Below, in pieces: positions 1 through 5,726 of a stretch of DNA of 6,875 nt (the stretch's first letter is position 1; every line of letters starts with the position of its first letter). The position numbers were made by a program, and so were the translations under genes. Where the stretch lies: the NCBI GenBank assembly GCA_021786815.1, contig JAJYMR010000389.1:1-6875 (forward strand), written 5' to 3'. The DNA comes from Deltaproteobacteria bacterium (GTDB lineage Bacteria; Desulfobacterota; Binatia; Binatales; Binataceae). The notes under the pieces are model-generated. The model was not told the DNA's origin. It saw only the letters and a list, made by a program, of their open reading frames with translations, and ran no database searches.

Positions 1-49
1 GTTGCGCCGGGACAGCGCGCGGCCGGGCGGGGTTTCGCGCGCCGCTGCG

Positions 50-670
50 ATGATGTGGCGGATGATCGGGCATGGCACCGGTCCGGGAGAAGCTCATGGC
101 CTGCTGGTAGTGTGGCCGCAGTGGGAGAATTTAGCGCATCACGTGTGGCCTGTGACCGACATTCCGGGTGCGCCGTACGGAACAATCCAGGTGCGACTCA
201 TGCCGTATCGCGGCACGCCCCTGACCCTGCGCGACGGCACGAAAATCGAGCGCGGCACGCTAATCAGCGAGCTTCACTGCAACAATCGCATCGTCTTCGA
301 CCTCGTCTCGCGCGGCACTGCGAATCCGTATCGCGCGGCGCGCGAGGATTTGAGGGCGCTCGCGCGATGGATGGCAGACGCCGACATGGCCGCCGAAGTG
401 CGCGCCTGCTACGGATTCACGATGCTGGCGGCGGCGGCCGAGCGCCTGGGATTCTCGCTGCGTGAATGCGAGCCCGGGATGCGCCGTAAGTTCAACCGCG
501 TATTCATGACCGGCCTGCTTCTCATCTACACGCGCGACGGGCTTGCCCGGCTGAACAAGGGCCGCACCCTCAACTCCTATCCGCAGGAAGTATGGATGTC
601 GCGCGGAGAACTGCTGCGCCGCTATTCCGAGGCGCGCATCCGGGACCGAACCACGGCGCTCCGAAACTGA
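50..670 (+). CDS. YkoP-like domain protein, function unknown
   Basis: The protein is about 206 residues from the ATG at 50. It resembles the YkoP-like domain family, named after Bacillus subtilis YkoP. The family feel comes from an N-terminal stretch with a yrG-x-P-x-T-L-x-DGT motif (residues about 53-65) followed by the G-x-x-I-x-ELH-x-NNR segment (about 70-80), and then a helical C-terminal half. No signal peptide, membrane segment or known catalytic motif is apparent. The frame is open to the window edge (TTG at position 2), so the start is uncertain. The residues before the paired ATGs at 50 and 53 look non-conserved, and no clear Shine-Dalgarno precedes either ATG. Family members often lie near cell-envelope or polysaccharide genes, but the gene upstream is outside the window. 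The downstream MFS gene begins 99 bases after the stop on the same strand. The family call is from remembered motif resemblance; the biochemical role is unknown. Confidence 0.6.
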   Translation: MMWRMIGHGTGPGEAHGLLVVWPQWENLAHHVWPVTDIPGAPYGTIQVRLMPYRGTPLTLRDGTKIERGTLISELHCNNRIVFDLVSRGTANPYRAAREDLRALARWMADADMAAEVRACYGFTMLAAAAERLGFSLRECEPGMRRKFNRVFMTGLLLIYTRDGLARLNKGRTLNSYPQEVWMSRGELLRRYSEARIRDRTTALRN

Positions 671-726
671 AGCCTCCGGCGATAGCCCGCCTGGCACCGC
701 GAAAACGCATCTCTTGACCCGGCGGG

Positions 727-763
727 GCCGCACGCGGAAATTCAGCGTGCGCGCGCGTGCGGC
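727..763 (+). promoter_or_regulatory. Leader hairpins in front of the MFS start codon
   Basis: Positions 727-736 (GCCGCACGCG) and 754-763 (CGCGTGCGGC) form a perfect 10-bp inverted repeat with a 17-nt loop. It ends 6 nt before the ATG at 770. A second copy of GCGTGCG at 745-751 can instead pair with 729-735 around a 9-nt loop, so two mutually exclusive hairpins are possible. Neither is followed by a U-tract, so an intrinsic terminator is unlikely. The longer hairpin would bury the ribosome landing site. The regulatory role is inference. Confidence 0.35.
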
Positions 764-769
764 AGACCG

Positions 770-2029
770 ATGACTGCGGAACACGGCAAAAGAAATCGTT
801 CGCTGATTTATGCGGCCGCCTCCCTGCGCTCGGCTGCAACCGGGCTCAGCGGAGTGATGGTCGGCATCTACCTGGCGCGCCTGCATCTGGGCGCGGGAAC
901 CATCGGCGCAATCATCACGGCCGGACTTGCGGGCGGAGCGGGCGCCGCGTTGCTAGCAACGGTTGCCGCCGACAATCTCGGGCGGCGCCGCTTCCTGTTC
1001 TCGCTGGCCCTGATGAGCAGTCTCGGAGGCCTCGTGCTTGCCGCGGGCGGGCATACACTGCTGCTCGCCGGCGCGGCTTTTTTCGGGATGCTCAACGGAA
1101 TGGGCAAGGATCGCGGCGCCCCGGTCGCCATCGAGCAGGCGATCCTGCCCTCCACCGCACCGGACGAACAACGCACCTCGGTGTTCGCCTTCTACAACGT
1201 TGTCCAATCCGCCTCGGCTGCGGTCGGCGCGCTGCTTGCCGGCCTTCCCGACCTGATCCATCGGAGCGACCCCGCTATCCCCGAGGTTGAGGCGCTACGC
1301 GCCGCGATGCTGCTTTACGCGGCGCTGATGGGCGCGACGGCGCTGCTGTACATCGGAATCACGCGGGAGGTGGAGATTTATTCGCCGCCCGTCGGGATGC
1401 GCATTTCGCCAGAGACGCGCGCGGTGCTGGTGAAACTTTCGGCGCTGTTCGCGCTGGACAGCGTTGGCGGCGGCTTTCTGACCCAGGCGCTCATCTCGCT
1501 CTTCTTCGTCGAGCGCTTCGGAGTCGGAGCGGCGACCGTGGCGGCGTTGTTCTTCTGCGCGAGTATCGCAAATGCTCTCTCGCAGCTCGTCGCACCGATC
1601 CTCGCCCGCCGAATCGGGCTGATCAACACGATGGTCTTCACGCATCTGCCGTCGAACGCCCTCCTGATGATGGTCGCGATCGCGCCGAACTTTCCGCTCG
1701 CGGCGGCGCTATTCCTTGTGCGCGAGTCGATGGTGCAGATGGACGTGCCGGCGCGGCAGTCGTACGTGATGGCGGTCGTCAGGCCCGAGGAGCGCACCTT
1801 TGCCGCCGGCGTGACGGGACTGGTCAGGCTCGGCGGATGGGCGGTTGCGCCGGGACTTGCGGGCATCCTGATGCAGAGCGTGTCGCTCGGGACGCCGCTG
1901 ATAGTCGGCCCCGCGCTCAAAGCGGTCTATGACATCCTGCTGTTTCGCTCGTTTCGACACCTGAAGCCGCCCGAGGAAAGGATTCACGAGGCAGCGCCGG
2001 AAGAACCCGCGAGAAAAGCGCAATCCTGA
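770..2029 (+). CDS. MFS transporter (12-TM major facilitator)
   Basis: This 419-residue inner-membrane protein has the length and hydrophobic profile of a 12-helix major facilitator. The loop after TM2 carries a motif-A-like signature, D68-N-L-G-R-R-R74. Residues about 110-128 hold a polar KDRGAP...EQAILP stretch, and the central cytoplasmic loop lies at about 198-215. Near 326-349 is a VPARQ...PEERTFAAGVT stretch, a pattern common in bacterial MFS permeases before TM11. The C-terminal tail (about 398-419) is charged and cytoplasmic. The ATG at 770 is the first start in this frame. It lacks a recognisable Shine-Dalgarno and follows a strong leader hairpin. The gene converges on the OPT gene with 8 bases between stop codons. 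Substrate cannot be deduced; drug or metabolite efflux and solute uptake are both possible. Confidence 0.9.
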   Translation: MTAEHGKRNRSLIYAAASLRSAATGLSGVMVGIYLARLHLGAGTIGAIITAGLAGGAGAALLATVAADNLGRRRFLFSLALMSSLGGLVLAAGGHTLLLAGAAFFGMLNGMGKDRGAPVAIEQAILPSTAPDEQRTSVFAFYNVVQSASAAVGALLAGLPDLIHRSDPAIPEVEALRAAMLLYAALMGATALLYIGITREVEIYSPPVGMRISPETRAVLVKLSALFALDSVGGGFLTQALISLFFVERFGVGAATVAALFFCASIANALSQLVAPILARRIGLINTMVFTHLPSNALLMMVAIAPNFPLAAALFLVRESMVQMDVPARQSYVMAVVRPEERTFAAGVTGLVRLGGWAVAPGLAGILMQSVSLGTPLIVGPALKAVYDILLFRSFRHLKPPEERIHEAAPEEPARKAQS

Positions 2030-2037
2030 CGCAGCGG

Positions 2038-3843
2038 CTAAAAGAGCGGCAGTTTCACCCCTGCTGTTACCAGCGCCCCGCTCAACACCCCCGTCAGCGC
2101 TTCGCCCGCGACCATCCCTGCGGCAAATAGCAGTCCCGGCCCGCCTTCTGCGCGCTTGCGCACGTCGGCGCCGAAAATCGCGCCGAGCAGGATCGTCACG
2201 CTGAGTCCAAACGGCAGGTAAAGCCCTATAGCGACCGGCATTATGGGTGTGCGCCAGGAGCTTTTTTGCCTTTCGAGATATCCGTCGAGCAGCGCGAGCC
2301 CGCACGCAAGCGCGGCTCCAAGTGCGATCATGCCCCACGGAAGACCACCCTCGAAAACCCCCTGCGTCACCTTCGCCATCAGGAAGGCCTGCGGAGCGGG
2401 CAGCGCACCGGCGCGCGCGGTCGGCGTTGCGGCAATACCGTAGGCGTCGATCAGCATGTTCAGCACCGGCGCAACCGCGAATGACGAGACAATCGCGCCG
2501 AGCGCGACCGCAAGCTCCAGCGCGCGCGGCGTTGCGCCCACGTGAAAGCCCGTCGCCAGATCATGCATCGAGTCCCCCGCCATCGCAGCCGCCGTGCAAA
2601 CCACCGCGCCCGCCATGATCGCAAGCCGCGGCCCCACTCCCGGCGCAACTCCCAGGAATTTGAGCACCATCGCAAGCGCGAGCAGAACGATAACCGTCAC
2701 GCCCGAGACCGGGTTGTTTGACGCACCCACCAGCCCGGTCAGATAGCCCGCGACCGCGGTTGCGAAGAATCCAACCACCGCGAGCGCAACTGAAATCGCG
2801 GCGCTGAGCCACGGGTTTCCGCTAAGCAGCATGCAGAGCGCGAAGATTACCGGCACTGCGAGCACCGAGCCGCCGAGCACCACGCCCGCCGGCAGGTCGG
2901 TTTCTTCGCGCGCGAGCGATGCCGGGCGCGCCGAACGCATCGCACTGACGCTCTCGGCCAGCGCGGCCCGGATCCTCGAGCGCAGGCGCCATAGCGTCGC
3001 CACTCCGCCCGTGAGCATCGCGCCCACACCGAGATAGCGCACCTGCCCGCTCCAGAGCCGCGAGGCCGCCTCGCCGGCGCCGAGCGCTCGAAGCTCTGGA
3101 TGGAGCGCGCTCAGAACCGGCACTGCGACGAACCATGCGAGCGCCCCGCCCGCAAAAACCAGCGCGGCGATCCGGATTCCCACGATATAGCCGACGCCAA
3201 GCAGCGCCGCCGAGATGTCCATTTCACCGGAGAGCGCGCTCCCGCCAATCCATCGCGCGCCGCTCACGCTTGCCGGCGCCACGCCCGCGATATCCTGCGC
3301 CGCCTTCAGCGCCGCGGCGAGAAGTCCGCCCACGAGCAACGGCCGCGCATCCGCCGTCTCCTCGCCCGCGCGAAGAACCTCCGCGCATGCCACGCCTTCG
3401 GGAAACGGCAGCCGCTCGTCCACGATATAGGCCTTGCGCAGGAAAACGACCAGCAGCGCGCCCATCACACCGCCCGCAAGGCATAGCGCCGTGACGTCGA
3501 GGTATGGAAGCGGACCTTTTGCGCCGAGGATTACGAGCGCGGGAAAAGTGAAAATAGCACCGGCCGCGACCGCCTCGCCCGCCGACGCGATCGTCTGCAC
3601 CACGTTGTTCTCGAGTATCGTCGCGCCGCCCAGCATCCTGAGCACCGCCATCGAGACGACGGCAGCCGGGATACTCGCCGAAACGGTAAGACCCGCGTAA
3701 AGACCGAGATAGGCGTTCGCCGCGCCGAGCACGAGCGCGAGAACGATCCCGAGCAAAACGCCGCGCAGCGTCAGTTCGCGCGGAGCCTCGACGGCCGCGC
3801 CTGCTTCGGGTCCGGACGCGATTCGGTTCACGCGCCTTCGCAT
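2038..3843 (-). CDS. OPT-family oligopeptide transporter
   Basis: This 601-residue polytopic membrane protein belongs to the OPT superfamily (oligopeptide or metal-chelate uptake, secondary transport). Family signatures are visible in order: the NAYLGLYAGLTVSASIP entry helix (residues about 43-59), ENNVVQTIASAGEA (about 79-92), LPFPEGVACAEVLRAGEE (about 145-162), a basic cytoplasmic loop in the middle, SNNPVSG in a later helix, then AGDSMHDLATGFHVGATPR, and a C-terminal GGPGLLFAAGMVAGEAL helix. Length is close to that of bacterial single-chain OPT proteins. I chose the ATG at 3843 because the conserved region begins about 20 residues later. The frame stays open upstream to 4110, but that extension is arginine/proline-rich, unconserved and overlaps the rhodanese gene. 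The Shine-Dalgarno is weak. The gene lies 119 bases downstream of the rhodanese and could be cotranscribed. The substrate (peptide, or siderophore-like chelate) cannot be told from sequence. Confidence 0.92.
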   Translation of the reverse strand: MRRRVNRIASGPEAGAAVEAPRELTLRGVLLGIVLALVLGAANAYLGLYAGLTVSASIPAAVVSMAVLRMLGGATILENNVVQTIASAGEAVAAGAIFTFPALVILGAKGPLPYLDVTALCLAGGVMGALLVVFLRKAYIVDERLPFPEGVACAEVLRAGEETADARPLLVGGLLAAALKAAQDIAGVAPASVSGARWIGGSALSGEMDISAALLGVGYIVGIRIAALVFAGGALAWFVAVPVLSALHPELRALGAGEAASRLWSGQVRYLGVGAMLTGGVATLWRLRSRIRAALAESVSAMRSARPASLAREETDLPAGVVLGGSVLAVPVIFALCMLLSGNPWLSAAISVALAVVGFFATAVAGYLTGLVGASNNPVSGVTVIVLLALAMVLKFLGVAPGVGPRLAIMAGAVVCTAAAMAGDSMHDLATGFHVGATPRALELAVALGAIVSSFAVAPVLNMLIDAYGIAATPTARAGALPAPQAFLMAKVTQGVFEGGLPWGMIALGAALACGLALLDGYLERQKSSWRTPIMPVAIGLYLPFGLSVTILLGAIFGADVRKRAEGGPGLLFAAGMVAGEALTGVLSGALVTAGVKLPLF

Positions 3844-3962
3844 TTCACGCCCGGGCCGCAAATGCAAGGCGTGCGGGCAGCTTTCGCCGCATCGGCTCTG
3901 CGGAACGTCGGTTCGATGGCGCGTTACTTTCGCGTTCGCGCGCGGGCGCGGCGCTGCGGTTC

Positions 3963-4466
3963 CTATTTTGCCGCCGCGTTGACGCGGGCCTCGGGACGGC
4001 TCACGGGTTCGCCCGCCTGCACCCATCCGACGATCCCGTCTTTCATCTCGTAGAGGTTCATATAACCAGCATCGGCTGCCCGCCGGGCAGCCTCGTCCGA
4101 GGCCAGTCAATGCCTGTCGGTGCAGTAGAAGACCAGCGTCGCGCGACGGTTCGCCGGAAGCTCGGCGTTGACGTCGTAACGGTCGTCCGAAGAAAGGAGC
4201 CTTGCACCGGGGATAACGCCGTACTTCGCGCGGATCTCCGGGATATTTGCGTCGTAAACGAAGACCCGATGCTTTGCGGTGGCCATCATCCGGGCCAGAT
4301 CGGCCACATGGATGATCCTGATTTGCGCCGTCTCGCGCTCGCCGCCGAGCAATGCGGACAAATCGAGCGCCGATGCGCGTTGCGCGAATGGAAAGACGGC
4401 AATTATCGCCAGCACCGCGATCAGTGCCGCGCGCCGGCGCGCAGCCAAGCCCTCACTGCTTCGCAT
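3963..4466 (-). CDS. Exported selenocysteine-containing rhodanese-like protein (UGA recoded)
   Basis: Read through one in-frame UGA, this is a 167-residue protein. Residues 1-33 form a Sec-type signal peptide: an RRR n-region, the hydrophobic stretch ALIAVLAIIAVFPFA, and ASA before a probable cleavage site at 33/34. The rest is a single rhodanese domain: I-x-H-V-A-D-L (about 51-57), VFVYDAN (68-74), YGVIPGARLL (82-91), the active loop LVFYC-TDRH-Sec (111-120), then LASDEAARRA, GYMNLYEMKDGIVGW and AGEPV (121-155). C115 is the usual rhodanese catalytic Cys position. Sec120 (UGA at 4109-4107) replaces the second Cys of the C-x4-C loop found in related periplasmic rhodaneses. The true stop is UAG at 3965-3963. 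The 47 codons after UGA are intact and conserved. The start ATG at 4466 gives the signal peptide but has a weak Shine-Dalgarno. A thiol/selenol redox or sulfur-transfer role is inferred. Alternatives are a nonsense-mutated pseudogene or a sequencing error; the SECIS-like hairpin argues against both. Confidence 0.85.
4074..4106 (-). promoter_or_regulatory. Bacterial SECIS-like hairpin
   Basis: Immediately 3' of the UGA, the minus strand at 4092-4085 (GGCTGCCC) pairs perfectly with 4081-4074 (GGGCAGCC) around the 3-nt loop GGC (4084-4082). Twenty-two nucleotides separate the UGA from the loop, and the loop starts with G. This fits what is known of bacterial SECIS elements: an in-frame stem-loop within the coding region just after UGA, a short apical loop with a G at its first positions, and a loop about 16-37 nt downstream, recognised by SelB. 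No bulged U like that in the E. coli fdhF element is obvious. A smaller hairpin, CCUC-GGAC-GAGG (4102-4091), shares two bases with the stem. The element is coding: it spans parts of the Ala-Ala-Arg-Arg-Ala-Ala residues after the Sec. Confidence 0.7.
4107..4109 (-). other. In-frame UGA, predicted selenocysteine codon
   Basis: The codon on the minus strand lies between CAT (His119) and CTG (Leu121) of the rhodanese. Homology continues in the same frame on both sides without insertion or deletion. A single substitution from the Cys codons TGC or TGT gives TGA, the typical Cys/Sec exchange. Conceptual translation without recoding would end the protein at residue 119, losing a third of the rhodanese fold. 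Confidence 0.8.
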
Positions 4467-4483
4467 CGGCCGATCGTACCAAG

Positions 4484-4528
4484 CGGCGCGGCGGTCGCGA
4501 AGACAATTTTTCGCGCCCCGCCGCGCCG
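4484..4528 (-). repeat. Large intercistronic hairpin (11 + 6 bp)
   Basis: An 11-bp perfect inverted repeat (4484-4494 with 4518-4528) encloses a second 6-bp perfect stem (CGCGAA 4496-4501 with TTCGCG 4510-4515), separated by a 1x2 internal loop, with an 8-nt apical loop at 4502-4509. It begins 8 nt after the oxidoreductase stop codon and ends 17 nt before the rhodanese ATG. No U-tract follows on the minus strand, so it is not a canonical intrinsic terminator. An mRNA 3'-end stabiliser, an attenuator, or a structure controlling rhodanese translation would all fit. Confidence 0.6.
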
Positions 4529-4536
4529 GTTTCCCG

Positions 4537-5589
4537 TCAAACCTTGCTGAAAAGGCGCGCCCAGTCCTCGATAGCGGACTCGTGGCCGGGCACGAGTTGG
4601 AGCACGAAATGATTGTAGCCCGCGCGCTCAAGCTCTCTCAGGTTGTCGCGCAAAACCTCCTCGGTTCCGGTGAAGCTGGTCGCGCGAATCAAATCCTCGC
4701 TCAGGAACTTCTCTTCCTCGGGACGCACGCCGAGCAGATGCATCTTGTGCATCTGGATGTACTTCGCATCGGGCGGCTGATAACCCGCGTACTGCTCGCG
4801 GTACGCGCGCGCGACCCGTTCGATCTCGGGCGGAAGCGCAAGTCCGAGCGTGGCCTCGACCAATCCGTGCAGGAACACGATCGAAAGCGGACCCGCCTGC
4901 GCCTTGGCGCGCTCGCTTGCGTACGACTCGCCCTTCTGCAGGACGCATCCGAGCGTAAACGCGGTCTTGAACAGCGTCTTCGGGTCACGTCCCGCCTCGG
5001 TGCACGCCTTCGACACCTCGGCGGCTTCCTGTGCGGTGCGTGCGACCGAAAACATGAAGGTCATCCACCCGTCCGCGATTTCGGCGGTGAGCGTGCGCGC
5101 TTTGGGAGCGAAGGCCGAAAGATGGAGCGGGATCCGGTCCTTGATGTTGATCATCCCGAACTCGGGATTGAGGAAGCGAATCTTCCTGCGCTGTCCTTCG
5201 AGTTCGCACTCGACGATCTCACCCGCAAGCAGGCCTTTGACAACCCGCAGATACTCGCGCAGGTCCGAGAGCTTCATCGGACCGAGGCCCATCGTGTTGC
5301 GCGCCGTGAAGCCCGTTCCCACGCCGAACACGATCCGGCCCGGAGCGAGCTTGTTGAGCGAGGCAAGCCCGTTCGCACAGGCGGGAGCGATTCGGTTGCT
5401 CGGCACCAGCACGCCCATCGCCAGCTTTATCTTCGACGTGTTGGCCGCCGCCAGCGCCATCGAAACGAAGATGTCCGGCGCAAGCAGTTGCGAATCATAG
5501 AACCAGGCGTGCGTGAAACCGAGTTCCTCGGCCCGTTTTACGGTTTTCCACGCGTCAATGTTTGACGCGAGCGCGATTCCGAATTCCAT
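4537..5589 (-). CDS. Luciferase-like (LLM class) flavin/F420-dependent oxidoreductase
   Basis: This 350-residue soluble protein belongs to the bacterial luciferase-like monooxygenase superfamily (TIM barrel using FMN or coenzyme F420). Visible hallmarks are the N-terminal beta strand MEFGIALA, AEELGFTHAWFYDSQ (residues about 20-34), the KIKLAMGVLVPSNR strand-loop (54-66), LAPGRIVFGVGTGFTARNTMG (81-101), the LREYLRVVKGLLAGE helix (110-124), IPLHLSAFAPKARTLTAEIADGWM (153-176), and a C-terminal helix pair ending in VLQLVPGHESAIEDWARLF. Length is normal for the family. The general pattern is closest to methylenetetrahydromethanopterin-reductase-like members, so F420 is possible, but cofactor and substrate are undetermined. 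The ATG at 5589 has an excellent AGGAGG (5602-5597) 7 nt upstream. The frame is open further upstream, but that part is not conserved. It may be cotranscribed with the rhodanese 70 bases downstream. Confidence 0.93.
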   Translation of the reverse strand: MEFGIALASNIDAWKTVKRAEELGFTHAWFYDSQLLAPDIFVSMALAAANTSKIKLAMGVLVPSNRIAPACANGLASLNKLAPGRIVFGVGTGFTARNTMGLGPMKLSDLREYLRVVKGLLAGEIVECELEGQRRKIRFLNPEFGMINIKDRIPLHLSAFAPKARTLTAEIADGWMTFMFSVARTAQEAAEVSKACTEAGRDPKTLFKTAFTLGCVLQKGESYASERAKAQAGPLSIVFLHGLVEATLGLALPPEIERVARAYREQYAGYQPPDAKYIQMHKMHLLGVRPEEEKFLSEDLIRATSFTGTEEVLRDNLRELERAGYNHFVLQLVPGHESAIEDWARLFSKV

Positions 5590-5596
5590 CACAGTG

Positions 5597-5602
5597 CCTC
5601 CT
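5597..5602 (-). promoter_or_regulatory. Strong ribosome binding site that sets the oxidoreductase start
   Basis: AGGAGG on the minus strand is 7 nt before the ATG at 5589. An in-frame GTG directly precedes that ATG but would be only 4 nt away. The site rules out starts further upstream in the long open frame. Confidence 0.8.
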
Positions 5603-5680
5603 GCTCGCCGGCTACCGTCGCGGCGAACTAACGGGTTCAATCTACAGCCGGTCCGCGGCCCGGCGCTCGCCGAACACGCG

Positions 5681-5713
5681 AAAAAATGCGGCGAACCGGG
5701 CGCACCCTGCGCC
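5681..5713 (-). terminator. Terminator-like tandem hairpins after the MBL gene
   Basis: On the minus strand, starting 13 nt after the MBL stop, GGCGCA-GGG-TGCGCC (5713-5699) forms a 6-bp hairpin. Immediately after it comes a 3-bp stem capped by a UUCG tetraloop (5698-5689), then CA and a run of six T (5686-5681). An alternative TGCG/CGCA pairing abuts the T-run directly. A T6 run is notable in such GC-rich DNA. It probably separates transcription of the MBL gene from the oxidoreductase downstream. Confidence 0.45.
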
Positions 5714-5726
5714 GTTTTCGTTGGTC

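Noticed and set aside
668..715. UGA at the end of the YkoP-like gene as a second selenocysteine codon.
   Set aside because: The read-through adds only about 15 unconserved residues before another stop; ordinary termination.
714..742. TTGACC with a weak -10-like GAAATT as a promoter for the MFS gene.
   Set aside because: The -35 is good but the -10 matches only about three of six positions; not enough to call.
2027..2040. Bidirectional terminator between the convergent MFS and OPT genes.
   Set aside because: Only 8 bases separate the stops, and no hairpin with a T-run is visible there.
3963..4466. Rhodanese as a pseudogene with a nonsense mutation.
   Set aside because: There is no other damage, the stop is UGA at a Cys column, and a well-placed hairpin follows. 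It remains the main alternative if Sec machinery is absent.
4504..4539. UGA ending the oxidoreductase as a recoded codon, since a hairpin follows.
   Set aside because: The protein already has the normal family length and a typical C-terminal helix, and there is no conserved sequence after the UGA.
4107..4631. Reading the rhodanese as a complete 119-174 residue protein ending at UGA.
   Set aside because: It would lose the last third of the rhodanese fold, which is intact in the same frame after the UGA. The residues upstream of the ATG at 4466 are also not signal-peptide or rhodanese-like.
4279..5565. Long plus-strand open frame opposite the luciferase-like gene.
   Set aside because: It is a shadow frame of high-GC coding DNA: rich in Arg, His and Leu, with no recognisable domain, and it lies antisense to a clearly conserved gene.
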